A stretch of DNA of 64,000 nt from Ascaphus truei (GCA_036426205.1 CM071569.1:6082765-6146764); one strand, 5' to 3'. Numbered from the stretch's first letter, positions 11,032 to 21,714 are shown. The notes: a model not told the origin generated them from the letters alone. Numbers and translations: made by a program.

Positions 11032-11232
11032 GGCTACGCTTATAGTGCCGTCGATGGCGACGGTGATATCAGGCTACGGGTTGCTGGCAAAATCAAATTG
11101 AGATGACTTTCAGCGATCGCGACCAAGCCGTCGCTCTGTCGCGCCGCGCTTACTATGAGCGCACGCGACGGCGGCAATGCATTTGTTTTGATGCGATGTC
11201 GCATCGCCGTTGCAGCCTCTATAAGCGCCGCC
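11032..11232. mobile_element. 201-bp MITE with TTA target duplication (Harbinger-like)
   Basis: The left end reads GGCTACGCTTATAG and the right end, reverse-complemented, reads GGCGGCGCTTATAG. Both are flanked by TTA (11029-11031 and 11233-11235). The body is CpG-rich, with GCGATCGCGACC and CGACGGCGG. A TTA (TWA) 3-bp duplication and GG-initial TIRs fit the PIF/Harbinger superfamily. There is no transposase, so it is non-autonomous. Confidence 0.75.
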
Positions 11233-11235
11233 TTA

Positions 11236-12200
11236 GGCAGCAAAGTGCAGATTTTCCCACAGAATTTCACTTGTCAGTTACGGTCATGTAAATATATATG
11301 GTACACGTTATAAATTCTTGAATTTTTAAAAAATATAATAATGATAAAGTCTTTAAATGTACCTAAAAAAAATACGCTACAATAATGCTGTAGAATTCTA
11401 CTTTTAAATGTTTTCTGATCTGGCCCATCTGGAGGACTGGTGGAAGTGCCCTGCACTACCGTATATATCATCAATAGCTCAAATTGGTTACATTTAAATC
11501 AGAATGCTGCTAAGTCAGCAGCTACAAATCCACAAATCATTTCATTCAAATGAGCTCATTTTTTTAGACAAAGTAAATGCGGTATTTACAAAATGATGCC
11601 TCAATCAATCATACGGCCAATACCATATAATTTTAACACCTATTCTACATAGATGGTTTCCACGCGAGTAGTTTTAGGACTTCAGTGCTGTCTTAAAGTG
11701 AGGTAAGTATCATACTGCTCATATGTGCACTTTTCAACAGTGTTTTAACCATCAGTTTTGCTCTGAGCAAATCTATTGATAGATGCAAAGAAAATAGTGA
11801 TACAGTGTGGATTACATATTGAAATGTTTCTAAATAAATTATTTGACTAATGTGACGTTTGTAACATTGCCCAGAACCCCTGGCTGCAGTAAAAGCCTTG
11901 TATGCTAATAGATAATGGAGAAGTATCTGGTTTGGTGATGTGTTCACAGGGAGAGTCAATTAAAGTCTTAAAAGTATAGCTCGCCAGAGATAAACGGACA
12001 GAATCCAGATCAGTGGAGCAGATGGTAGACAAGGAGTCTCAAGGAGTAGGCAGCAGTGTTAGTAGTAAGGTCACATGCAGAGGTCCAGGGCAGGCATCAA
12101 AGGAACAAAGTCAAGTCACAGGCGGAAGTCCAGGGCAGGCAGCAAAGGAGCAAAACACACAATTCCAGTAAGCTCTAACACCAGAACCCACCACATCATA
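11236..12200. other. Unassigned, with a short diverged direct repeat at 12060-12155
   Basis: Mostly nothing recognisable. At about 12078 and 12129 the phrase GTCCAGGGCAGGCA(T/G)CAAAGGA recurs with a spacing of about 51 bases. This resembles internal tandem motifs of amphibian LTR elements, but it is too short to assign. Confidence 0.35.
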
Positions 12201-12204
12201 TAAT

Positions 12205-12310
12205 GTGTATATATATATGTATATATATACACAGCTGAACCCCGTTATAACGCGGTCCATGAGGGTCACAGAATGAGACCGCGTTCTAACCGGGATCGCG
12301 GTATAATTTC
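12205..12310. repeat. TA microsatellite and GAACCCCGTTATAACGCGG palindrome
   Basis: An alternating TA/GTATA run (12205-12232) abuts a segment with CCCGTTATAACGCGG and, about 40 bases on, GACCGCGTTCTAACCGGG. These are inverted versions of the same CpG-rich motif. It looks like the edge of a hairpin-type repeat that leads into the 56-bp array. Confidence 0.5.
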
Positions 12311-12329
12311 GGCGTGCGAGGACTTATCG

Positions 12330-13600
12330 GCATCTAGATCTCTCTCCTCTCTGCTGTCAGCTCTCTCCTCACTTCATAGGGCTGTGTGCACAAGTGCGCT
12401 CCCTCCCACGCACACTACGTCGCTCCACTGCAGAGTCAGCTCTCCATCTCACTCATAGGGCTGTTCCACTTCCGCCGCTCCTCTCTGCCCAGCACTGTCA
12501 GCTCTCCTCCTCACTCCATACCGGGCTCTGAAGTGTCAACGTGCTCCCCTCTCTGACCACGCTGTCACCGCTCTTGCCCTCACTTCATATACGGGCTGTC
12601 GTGTGCACCCCGTGCTCTCCCTCTCTGCCAGCCTGTCAGCTCTCCATCTCCTCATCTCCATAGCGGCTTCTCGCTGCACCCTGACTCCTCCTCACTCTGC
12701 CCCGCATGTCATCATCCCTCTCACTCACTCATCATAGCCCGGGCCCCCCCCTGTGCGTGTCGCCACGGTGCTCCCTCCCGCCACCCTCTGCAGCTGTCCG
12801 CTCTCCTCACCCTCCACCTTACATAGGTCGCTCTCCAGTAATCCACGCTGCCCACCTCCCCTCCCTCTCGCACAACTCTTCCTCAGCCTCTCTCCCTCAC
12901 TTCATCCAAGGGCTGTGTGCACGTGCTCTCCTCTCTGCAGCTGTCAGCTCTCTCCTCACTTCATAGGGCTGTGTCCACGTGCTCTCCTCTCTGCAGCTGT
13001 CAGCTCTCTCCTCACTTCATAGGGCTGTGTCCACGTGCTCTCCTCTCTGCAGCTGTCGGCTCTCGCTGTCAGCTCTCTCCTCACTTCATAGGGCTGTGTG
13101 CACGTGCTCTCCTCTCTGCAGCTGTCAGCTCTCTCCTCACTTCATAGGGATGTTTGTTGCAAACGTGATCTCCTCTCTGACAGCTGTCAGCTCTCTTCCT
13201 CACTTCATAGGCTGGGTCCACGTTGCTCTCATATCTGCAGCTGTAAGATATTCTCCTCACTTAAGGATGTGTCCACGTGCTACTCATCTCTGCAGCTGTC
13301 GGCTTCTCTAACTCACTTATTAGGGCCTGTTGTCAAGTGGCCTAATGGGTATGCAGCTGTAAGCTTCTCAATGGCACACTTCATAGGGGTACGGTGTCAA
13401 AGGAATCCTCTCTGAAGATGTAGGCTCTATATAAATTCAATAGGGTTGATGTCAACGGGTTATCCCTATCTGAAGCTGTAGGCTCTTCTCCTCACACTTA
13501 CTAGGGGAGGTGTCCAACGTGCTATACTCTCTGAAGATTGTAAGGATATATATAATTTCATAGGGATGTGTGAAACTGATCTCCTCTCTGAAGATGTCGG
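12330..13600. repeat. 56-bp minisatellite, homogeneous core and decayed edges
   Basis: The unit contains CTTCATAGGGCTGTGT, CCACGTGCTCTCCTCTCTG and CAGCTGTCAGCTCT. Core units start at 12959, 13015, 13084 (with a 13-base partial duplication) and 13140. Outside this core the same phrases continue with many small indels, from about 12340 to 12950 and from 13200 to 13600. Frames crossing the array are translations of the repeat and not genes. Confidence 0.85.
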
Positions 13601-13709
13601 AAACACCAAATTAACCTTTTTAGTGAGAGAGTAGAAGAGGAGGGTAACATGAAAAAAAAACAAATTGTGATAAAACTTCAATTCAATGACCTTTAATTGC
13701 TAACTGACC
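13601..13709. other. Short unique spacer
   Basis: AT-rich, with a run of nine A at 13650-13658. Nothing assigned. Confidence 0.4.
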
Positions 13710-13803
13710 ATTAAAAAACCTGTGTGTGTGGTGTGTGTGGTGTGTGTGTGGTGTGGGTTGTGTGGTGTGTGTGTTGTGTGTGTGGTGTGTGTGGTGTGAT
13801 GTG
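13710..13803. repeat. GTGTGTGTGG microsatellite
   Basis: A GT-rich run with regular GG interruptions (GTGTGTGTGGTGTGTGTGG pattern), about 94 bases. Confidence 0.9.
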
Positions 13804-13959
13804 CAGGTCAAAAGAAGTGCACACTGAGGTGGCCAAGGTATCACAACCAAATGACAAAGAATACCCATGCTACATCCCAATTGTGACAACAACTCATAGT
13901 TACATACCTTCAATGTTAGATGTTATAATTATGAATAGGTTCATGGTTGAAAATTTCCG

Positions 13960-14430
13960 GCAGTCCACAGTAAGCAGCCCACGGCGGAGAAGCAAGTATA
14001 GTCCAACCACGGCTAGGTCAGTAAGGTCAGCATGTCCAAGCGGCCACGGCAGGCATGTTCCAGTACAGCCACGCGCACGGGCTATGTCCAGTAAGCAGCC
14101 ACGGCAAACGGCATTTCCAGTAAGCGCAGCCACGGTCACGGCATGTCCAGTAAGCAGCCACGGCACGCGTTTCCAAGTAAGCAGCCACGGCACGGCATGT
14201 CCAGTAAGGCAAGCCACGGACGGGTCTGTCCAGAAGCAGCCACGGCAGGCATGTCCAGTAATCAGCACGGCACGGCGTCCATGGCCTCGGCTGTCCAGTA
14301 AGCGCACGGAACACTGTCAGAAACGGACGCATTTCCAGTAAGCAGCCACGGCACGGCATGTCCAGTAAGCAGCCACGGCACGGCATGTCCAGTAAGCAGC
14401 CACGGCACGGCATGTCCAGTAAACAGGTCC
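13960..14430. repeat. 27-bp minisatellite
   Basis: The unit contains TCCAGTAAGCAGCCACGG and CACGGCATG. Perfect units start at 14334, 14361, 14388 and 14415. About a dozen upstream units are damaged by indels. As 27 is divisible by 3, intact units give a 9-residue periodic frame (SSKQPRHGM), but upstream indels break it and no start or domain context supports a protein. Confidence 0.9.
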
Positions 14431-14842
14431 TAACACTACCTGTGAAAAACAACTCCTCCAAAGAACTGATAACAGTTGAAAAGGGTTTAACTAAAATATA
14501 TGTTTTGAAGACCCCGCGTCCCTATTCTGGAGAAGATATTAACATAGATAAATAAAGAAATCAGTGCTACCGGGTCATTTCAAACATCATCTTGTAGTTT
14601 AAGATACCATTATCGATGCTGTTCACTGCGCACATATAGCTTCATCATCAATGATCAGCAGTAACACCGAGGTCTCTTATAGGGTCAGTCATTTAAGTCT
14701 TCTAGTACATACAAATATCTTTGTTAGGCGACCGGCCCAGACCGTGAGTTCTATGAATCCGTGCTTCTGTGGCTCAGTAGTAGGGTCCAGTGTCTCCAGC
14801 CAGCATTATTTTGATGCATGCTTTTAAAAGTAATCGGACCAG
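14431..14842. other. Unassigned spacer
   Basis: No coding or repeat signature recognised. Confidence 0.4.
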
Positions 14843-14952
14843 TAAAAGGTTTCCCCCCCAGGATAGTACTTCAGTGGAAACTTGAAGAGACCAGGCTCAG
14901 TAAAAAAAGATTACAATTTATTTCAACAACAACACGTCAAACATAGAGACCT

Positions 14953-14990
14953 CTTACGCGTTTCTCAGCCTTTGGTGCTTTGTCAAAAAA
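14953..14990 (-). other. GAAACGCGTA motif with degraded hammerhead-like context
   Basis: The minus strand reads a TTGACAAA box, a weak stem region (CACC..GGCTG, mostly unpaired), then GAAACGCGTA. It belongs to the same family as 7902 and 57825 but with a poor stem II. Confidence 0.3.
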
Positions 14991-15002
14991 AAAATCACAC
15001 CC

Positions 15003-15034
15003 TTGACATAGCACTAAAGGGTGAGAAACGCGTA
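15003..15034 (+). other. GAAACGCGTA motif, right-arm copy
   Basis: A TTGACATA box, a stem CACT/GGTG (one wobble), then GAAACGCGTA at 15025-15034. It has the same order of elements as the other copies. Confidence 0.3.
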
Positions 15035-15143
15035 GGAACACGTTGCGTTTGCCTTGTTGTTGATTTTATAAATTGTAACCTTTTCTACTGAAACTGGTCT
15101 CTTCAAGTTTAAAGTTTTAACTGAAGCGCTATCCTGGTGGGAA

Positions 15144-15151
15144 ACCTTGTT

Positions 15152-15193
<42 letters not shown>

Positions 15194-15432
15194 GTATGTT
15201 CTTGTATAGCGCTGCTAGTTTACGTAGCGCTTTACAGAGACATTTTGCAGGCACAGGTCCCTGCCCTGTGGAGCTTACAAACTATGTTTTTTTTGGTGCC
15301 TGAGGCACAGGGAGATAAAGTGACTTGCCCAAGATCACAAGGAGCCGACACTGGGAATTGAACCAGGCTCCCCTGCTTCAAACTCTCAGTGCCAGTCAGT
15401 GTCTTTAATCCCTGATCCACTCCCTCTCCCTA
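15144..15432 (+). repeat. L2/MIR-type retroposon tail with (AAT)n
   Basis: An (AAT)n run (about 15152-15193) is followed by TATAGCGCTGCTAG, AGCGCTTTACAGAGA and GAGGCACAGGGAGATAAAG. Then come TGACTTGCCCAAGATCACA, GGGAATTGAACCAGG and CCACTCCCTCTCCCT. This series matches the order of conserved blocks in L2 LINE 3' ends and MIR-like SINEs. No coding part is present. Confidence 0.65.
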
Positions 15433-16626
15433 TCTGGGATATTAGTGTATGTAAATGAAACAGAGTCACAATAACGTGCTGTTCCTGCTTCCTTAAACAG
15501 TGCAGCACCAGGTCACCACTGGCTTTGCTACTTTTGGATCCTTACCTTTTCGGGGCTATATTTTATTATTGATTCACATTGAAGGTCACAAGTGAAATGG
15601 AACAAGATTGGATTTTCATGGCATATTACCCACCTCAACATCTCAGAATTAATAAGGGCTTAAGTGACTCAGATCCTAGAAAAATCTTTGTCATTCTCCG
15701 ATGAAAAATAATTTCCTGTTTATCTTAACAGTTTTCATAGATGTGTAAAAAATTTCAAACAGTTACAGCAGAACTGTGAATCCATGATATGGATTAAAAA
15801 AAAACCAGTAGGGTCAAAGTGCCAATCCTTAGTTTTTACTCTTCCTATTTATTAACAATTATCTAGTACAGAAAAGGCCATGCTAAATAAAATAAAGGTA
15901 CATAATCATATTCCTGCAACAGGATTCAATATACAATCTAGATACTTGTTTTAAGCTATTATGTCAATAAAATATAAATATGTAAAATATATACAAGCAA
16001 TATTAAGTGGCGCTACACTAATGTTAGTCATTAAAATACACGTCACATATCCAACTAGCATATATCCCCTATATCTCAGGTATGTTCCTATAGTGCACAG
16101 GTTTCTCTCCAGGTGTTGAATAGAGGTGTGTATTGGGAGTGTGTACATAGCACACGGGATGTGTTGTTGCAAAAGATTTTAATAACCAAATATTTGTATT
16201 TATTTTTTTAAATATTGTGCGAAAGTTGGTGGGCTGTGATCGGACAATACATATGACTTTGTAGCTTAAGAATATTACTGAAGAGCCTTAAAGTGAGTTA
16301 TGGAGCAAACTGCCTATACCTTCACCTTTCAATAGTTCTATTTTGCATTAATTTGCCCTGAACACATCTCCTGTGTTAGAAGATACAAAGAAAATAGTAA
16401 CTCAATGGGAATCACATATGGAATATGTACTAAATAAACCTTTAGACTACTTTGTTTCTAACTACACTGATAACAAAAATTGTGTTCATTTTCACATGAG
16501 AGGCGGCTATATTAAAGTGCAGGCCCCTTTGGCAGCAGCAGAGTTAATGAGAATTCTATATTAATTAAGATTAAGATCAACCCTAAAAAGTTATTTAAGT
16601 AGCTTAATAACTATCACGGTAGCTTA
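15433..16626. other. Unassigned AT-rich DNA
   Basis: No supported gene. A 63-codon frame at 16373-16564 has no recognisable domain. The segment ends at the putative LTR boundary. Confidence 0.35.
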
Positions 16627-17580
16627 TGACAAGATATAATGAACACCAAATATCTGGGTTGAACTGAACGAGGCTTAGATATAATAAAATATAATTTATT
16701 CCTTAAATAAGGTGAACACAGCAATATAGTACAATTAACAGACAAGAAGGTAACACTTACTTAGGGTTGGGGGATGGAGAAGTATCAGCTAGCAATTCTC
16801 CAGCAATCCAGTGACATTCAAAATGGTATCAGAAGAAGAACTAAAAACTGTAGGGTTGACACAGTTTATATACCTGTGTAACCCTATTCTTAACATTGAA
16901 TACAGACTATTGGTGAACAATTACCTGTATCCAATCCCTAACGTGGAGACACAGATTAACCCATGCCCCCCAGCTAATTAGCCCGTGTGTACTGGGACTC
17001 TATGGGTAGCCCCATAATTAAATCAGGGGCGACAACCAGTCTATCAAATGAAGTATCTGCATTGTTTGTAGGTGTAGACATAACATTTACAAACCACTCC
17101 AGTTTGATGATTCTCCACCCTCAGGTAACAATTAGAGTGGCAGAGTCTGTTGATTAGTATTTGAGCTGTTGATTAGTACTTAGGCTCAATCATCCTGCCC
17201 TTCCTGACCTATTTAGCATAGCAGATGGAGTCTGCATTTTTCAGAGCAGATCCAAAATACCATACATATACTCTTTAATATCTACACATATTAATAAGTT
17301 CCATTCTGGTGGGCTCAGTGGGTCGAAATTTGCCAGTTTTTAATGCCTACAGTGACTCCACATATTGGCCAAATATCAACTCTCTGTGACCTCCAGAACT
17401 GGAGATACAGAAATGCACTTTAAAACATTAAAATACAGGATTATAATGAAACATGGGAACAGTGGAACATACATGACAAGGTGTAAGCCACATTCCTGGA
17501 CCGCAGTCCAGTTAACCCTTGCCTCCCTGGTGAGGTCAGTGGTTGGCCATATGGGGTGCAACCCATTTAATACCGGGCCA
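16627..17580 (-). repeat. Putative 3' LTR of the minus-strand element
   Basis: On the minus strand it begins TGGCCCGG right after the polypurine tract and would end ATATCTTGTCA. A polyadenylation-like AATAAATTATATTTT lies about 80 bases before that end. The first 170 bases are verified by the second copy at 19074-19249. The far boundary is only inferred from TG..CA and the AATAAA position. Confidence 0.5.
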
Positions 17581-17581
17581 A

Positions 17582-17597
17582 CCCCCCTCTCCCTCTA
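17582..17597 (-). promoter_or_regulatory. Polypurine tract of the minus-strand element
   Basis: The minus strand reads TAGAGGGAGAGGGGGG directly before the LTR start. An identical tract occurs at 19251-19266. Confidence 0.7.
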
Positions 17598-17609
17598 CAC
17601 CTCGACTTC

Positions 17610-19072
17610 TTAATGGGTGACCTGTGGCACACTGGCCCTAACGGGGAGTGGGGCACTGCTGGCACCCTTAATGAACTCAGTCTCAGAGGGATAGTCCTGA
17701 TGTGAAAGTCCATCAGCATTGCTGTTTTCACTACCCTTTTTGTGCTGAATAGTAAACTCAAACTCTTGCAAGGCCAAGCTCCACCTTAGCAACTCTGCAT
17801 TCTCCCCTGATGCCCTCTGCAGCCAACTCAGGGGGTTGTGGTCTGTGAGGACCGTGAAAGCCCTCCCATTCACATAGGGCTGGAGCTTTTTGAGTGCCCA
17901 CAATGGCGAAGCACTCTTTCTCAATGGTGGCATAGGCCACCTCTCTGTGGAGTAGTTTTCGGCTGAGGTACACCACAGGGTACTCTCTACCGTCGTCCCC
18001 CACTTGGCTCAACACAGCCCCAATGCCATAGTCTGAGGCATCAGTCTGTATAAGGAAATGTTTGGTATAGTCCGGGGCAGCCAGTATGGGGGCCCCAGCA
18101 AGCGCAGTTTTCAGTGCCTGGAATGCAGTTTCACAGGCAGGAGTCCAGGTGATAAGCACAGGCAGTTGCTTCTTAGTCAAATCAATCAGGGTTTTGGCCA
18201 CGGCGCTGTACTGTGGGACAAACTTCCTATAGTACCCTGCGGTGCCCAAAAATGCCATGACCTGTTTCTTGGTTTTTGGAACAGGCCACTGAACTATGGC
18301 TTCTACCTTAGCTGGCTCTGGTTTGAGGTGCCCTCCACCCACCCTGTGCCCTAAGTACAGGACCTCTGCCATCACTACCATACACTTAGTGGGTTTCAAG
18401 GTAAGCCCAGCCTCCCTGATCCTATCCAGCACCGCAACTACATGTCCTAAATGGGAGTCCCAGAAATTACTTAAGACAGCAATGTCATCTAAGTAAGCCA
18501 TGGCATAGCTCTGCATCCCTTCCAGTAACCTATTGACCAGGCGTTGAAAGGTAGCCGGGGCATTCTTCATCCCAAATGGCATCACCAAAAACTCATAGAG
18601 GCCACTTGGAGTGATGAATGCTGACTTCTCCCTAGCCTCCAGGATCAGTGGGATTTGCCAATAGCCTTTGCTCAAATCCATAGTGGTCAGATACCTTGCC
18701 CCTGCGAGTTAATCCAGTAACTCATCCATGCGGGGCATGGGGTAGGCATCTGACACCGTCCCAGCGTTGAGCAAGCGGTAGTCCTCACAAAACCGAGTAG
18801 TCTTGTCCTTCTTAGGGACTAGGACTACCGGGCTTGCCCAAGGACTCTGGGACGGAGTAATTACCCCTAGGGCCAGCATCTCCCTCTCCATATTGGTCTT
18901 GACCTCTGCTGACACTCTATAAGCGTGCTTATACAGAGGCTGCAGATCCCCTGTGTGCACTGGGTGTTTTGTGAGATGTATGGTCCCTGGCATGTCAGTG
19001 AAGAGGGCCCTAAACTTAGCTAGCATGTCCCTGGCTTCTACCTGCTGCCTAGCACTCAACTGTGCCCCTATC
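17610..19072 (-). pseudogene. RT and RNase H of the minus-strand Gmr1-like element
   Basis: The N-terminal RT is at 19059-18709 (YRVSAEVK, SPWASPVVLVPKKD, RFCEDYRLLN, DAYPMPRMDELLD), followed by an in-frame TAA. RT continues at 18681-18000 with MDLSKGYWQIPL, PFGMKNAPATFQRL and catalytic YLDD in AYLDDIAVLS (about 18480-18505). Connection motifs FLGTAGYYRKF and the RNase H start IQTDASDYGIGAVLSQ follow. A frameshift at about 17900 moves the rest (LTDHNPLSWLQ, GSENSNADGLSHQD) into another frame, ending near 17610. Otherwise the frame is well preserved, so this copy is younger than the element at 1-3458. It is non-functional because of the stop, the frameshift and the missing N-terminal Pol. Confidence 0.85.
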
Positions 19073-19073
19073 T

Positions 19074-19266
19074 CACTTTAAAACATTAAAATACAGGATT
19101 ATAATGAAACATGGGAACAGGGGAACATACAGTTTCCTGACATGACAAGGTGTAAGCCACATTCCTGGACCGCAGTCCAGTTAACCCTTGCCTCTCTGGT
19201 GAGGTCAGGGGGTGGCCGTATGGGGTGCAACCCCTTTAATACCGGGCAAACCCCCCTCTCCCTCTA
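19074..19266 (-). repeat. Second polypurine tract plus LTR-start fragment
   Basis: It is homologous to 17412-17598 over its whole length, with about eight substitutions and one 11-12 base insertion. It includes the polypurine tract, so it is a 3'-LTR junction and not a 5' LTR, yet it lies upstream of the RT. Confidence 0.85.
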
Positions 19267-19489
19267 CAATAACAAACAAAAAAAATGACATCTTATTCAC
19301 TATGTCAGGATTCCTGTCCAATCCCCCTGACTTTCAAGTATGGCAAAAGGAGGTCATTGCAATTAACCTACCCATCAGCACCCCTCCCTCTACTCCTCTG
19401 ATTTACTCAAGCTGTAGTGGGACATCTCTATTGCTATTAACAAAAAAATGAGAAAATAAAAAATATAGGACCCTTTCAGTGTGAGATGG

Positions 19490-20748
19490 GCAGGCAGATT
19501 TTTGTAGATAAGGAAAAAGCAGAGTTATTAAACACATTCTTTGCCCCTGTGATTACCAGGAAAGAATCAATTTCAATTGTAGTGCTGTAGGAGGAAGCCA
19601 CAACCTCCATATAAATGAACAATTGGTTAACTGAGGAAGAAGTTCATAGGCGGCTTGAAAAAATTTTAAGTAAATAAGGCACATGGCCCCAATGGCATAC
19701 ATCCAAGAGTTCTCAAGGAGTTAAGTTCAGTAATAGCCAAACCATTATATTTAATATTCAAGGACTCCATTTCAACCAGCTCAGTACCACATCATTGGCG
19801 CAAAGCAGATATGGTGCCTATATTTAAAAAGGGAGCTAGATCACAACCCGGGAATTACAGACCTGTAAGCCTGACTTCAATAGAGGAGAAACTACTTGAA
19901 GGTTTACTAGGGGATAATATTCAGGAATACCTAATGAAAAACAAAATTATTAGTAATAGTCAGCATGGATTTATGAAGGCAAGATCATACCAAACTAACC
20001 TTATTTGTTTTTTTGAGGAGGTAAGTAGGAATCTAGACCAGGGGAATGTAGTGGATGTGGTCTACTTAGATTTTGCAAAGTCTTTTGATACGGTTCCAAA
20101 CAAGAGGTTGGTGTACAAAATAAAGGAAATTATAGGGTTGTCATAAATGGAACTTTTTCAGGTTGGACTAAGATCGTGATTGGAGTACCTCAGGGGTCGG
20201 TACTAGGACCCCTGCTTTTTAACTTGTTTATTAATTACCTTGAGGTTGGCATCGAGATCAAACTCTCCATCTTTGCTGATGATACTAAATGGTGTAAGGT
20301 AATAGAATCAGAGCAGGATGTAATTTCTCTCCAGAAGGATTTTGAGAGACTGGAAACTTGGGCAGGTAAATGGCAGGTGAGGTTAAATACTGGTAAATTT
20401 AAGACAATGCATTTTGGAAGCAAGAATAAACAGGCGACTTATAAATAAAGTGGGGATTAATTGGGGGAATCCTTTATGGAGAAGGGTTTAGGACTTCTTG
20501 TAGCTAGCAGGCTTAGCAATAGTGCCCAAAGTCATGCAGTAGCTGCAAAGGCAAACATGATCTTATCTTGCATTAAACGGACAATGGATGGTAGGGAAGC
20601 AAACATAATTATGTCCCTTTACAAAGCATTAGTAAGATCACACCTTGAATATGGAGTACAATTTTGGGAACCACTCTTAGAAAAGACATTATGGAACTAG
20701 AGAAAGTGCAGAGAAGAGCCACCAAATTAATAAACGGGATGGACAATC
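19490..20748 (+). pseudogene. CR1-like LINE reverse transcriptase, broken
   Basis: The N-terminal part near 19490-19810 reads KAELLNTFFAPVITRK, with stops near 19588, 19611 and 19676. The palm is at 19811-20448: VPIFKKGARSQPGNYRPVSL, VYLDFAKSFDTVPNKRL, then (after a TAA near 20145) GVPQGSVLGPLLFNLFIN and FADDTKW (catalytic FADD instead of YADD). The thumb and C-terminal part is at 20461-20748: SHLEYGVQFWEP and KVQRRATKLINGM. The reading frame then runs into a MITE at 20752. The enzyme would prime reverse transcription at a nicked target. This copy is inactive. Confidence 0.85.
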
Positions 20749-20751
20749 TTA

Positions 20752-21542
20752 GGCCTCGGTCCCGCTGCGCTCGGTGGCGCGGGCGGCCACACGTGAGTTC
20801 CCCACCAGCAGGGGAATCCTGCGGAGCCGGTCCCGGTCCCCCCTGGCTGCACAGCTTACTACACGCTGTGGCGCGTCAGCCGCTATGGGATACAAGAGAA
20901 TGGTGTTCCCTAGCGTTGACGCGTCACGTGGTGTGGCTGTGAGCCAATGGGGAGGGGAGGCTTCGGGAGGAGGAGAGGCTTCGGGAGCGGGGAGGAGTGT
21001 GGGGGGAAAGCAGCGTGAGTGTCTGTCTGTGTGTGTGTCTGAGTGCGTGCATGCCTGTCTGTGTGTGTGTATGTTTGTGTGTGCCTGAGTGTGTGAGTGC
21101 CTGCCTCTGTCTGTGTGTGTGTGTGTGTGTGTGTCTGAGTGCGTGAGTGCCTGCCTCTGTCTGTCTGTGTGTGTGTGTGTGTATGTGTGTGTCTGAGTGC
21201 GTGAGTGCCTGCCTCTGTCTGTCTGTGTGTGTGTGTGTATGTGTGTGTCTGAGTGCGTGAGTGCCTGCCTCTGTCTGTCTGTGTGTGTGTGTGTATGTGT
21301 GTGCCTGCCTCTGTCAGTGTGTGTGTGTGTGTGTGTGTGTGTTGCTTTACTTACCTGAGCCGTGGAGGGAGGGGGGGGAGAGTAGCAGGTCCCTCCGCTC
21401 AAGCCACGCCCCCCCTCCTGCTCAAACCTGCCACTCCCACCCACCTCCCACTCCGGCTCCCTATAGACCGCATATCGCGGTCTGTGTCTGTCAGCGCCCC
21501 GCCTGTCTGCAGTGCAGGCGCGCTGACTCTGGGAGCGGGGCC
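20752..21542. mobile_element. 791-bp Harbinger-like MITE with TTA duplication, inserted in the CR1 LINE
   Basis: The left end GGCCTCGGTCCCGCTG and the right end (reverse complement GGCCCCGCTCCCAGAG) are imperfect TIRs. TTA flanks both sides (20749-20751 and 21543-21545). The body is CpG-rich (CACGTG sites, CATATCGCGGTCTG) and holds a GT-rich minisatellite. No transposase. A minus-strand frame of 294 codons across it is a repeat translation. Confidence 0.75.
21015..21345. repeat. GT-rich minisatellite inside the MITE
   Basis: Units of 56-58 bases contain CTGAGTGCGTGAGTGCC and TGCCTCTGTCTGTCTG between GT runs. Units are seen near 21133, 21191 and 21247, with shorter versions on both sides. Confidence 0.85.
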
Positions 21543-21545
21543 TTA

Positions 21546-21711
21546 GCCTAACTTGCGAGGAGAGGCTAGCTAAATTAGATTTATTTACATTAGAAAAGAG
21601 GCGTCTAGGAGGGGATATGATAACTATATACAAATATATTCGGGGCAGTACAAGGAGCTTTCAAAAGAGCTATTCATCCCAAGGGCAGTACAAAGGACTT
21701 GGGGGCATACC
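21546..21711 (+). pseudogene. CR1-like LINE C-terminal segment between the two MITEs
   Basis: It reads EERLAKLDLFTLEKRRLGGD followed by MITIYKYIRG, the conserved region after the RT thumb of CR1 LINEs. It is bounded by TTA duplications on both sides. Confidence 0.75.
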
Positions 21712-21714
21712 TTA

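Larger units (their letters stand above)
14843..15150. mobile_element. Near-palindromic hairpin element with two GAAACGCGT motifs
   Basis: The left arm (about 14843-14990) and right arm (about 14999-15150) are imperfect reverse complements. The outer parts pair GGTTTCCCCCCCAGGATAG with CTATCCTGGTGGGAAACC, and then TTGAAGAGACCAG with CTGGTCTCTTCAA. Each arm carries GAAACGCGTA near the centre (minus at 14956-14964, plus at 15025-15033). No coding sequence. This is a fold-back type non-autonomous element or an inverted pLTR pair. Confidence 0.7.
16627..19266 (-). mobile_element. Second Gmr1-like LTR retrotransposon, minus strand, rearranged
   Basis: Read on the minus strand the order is: polypurine tract plus 175-190 bases of LTR start (19266-19074), then directly RT and RNase H (19072-17610), then polypurine tract (17597-17582), then a putative full LTR (17580-16627). 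Nothing like integrase lies between RNase H and the LTR, as expected for the Gmr1 order. Gag, protease and integrase are missing because the RT is fused to a second LTR-start fragment. The two LTR-start blocks differ by about 4% plus an 11-12 base indel. Confidence 0.7.

Noticed and set aside
13724..14461. 205-codon plus-strand and 144-codon minus-strand frames
   Set aside because: They cross the GT microsatellite and the 27-bp minisatellite.
20749..21633. 294-codon minus-strand frame
   Set aside because: It spans a MITE and its GT minisatellite. The His/Thr stretch is repeat translation.
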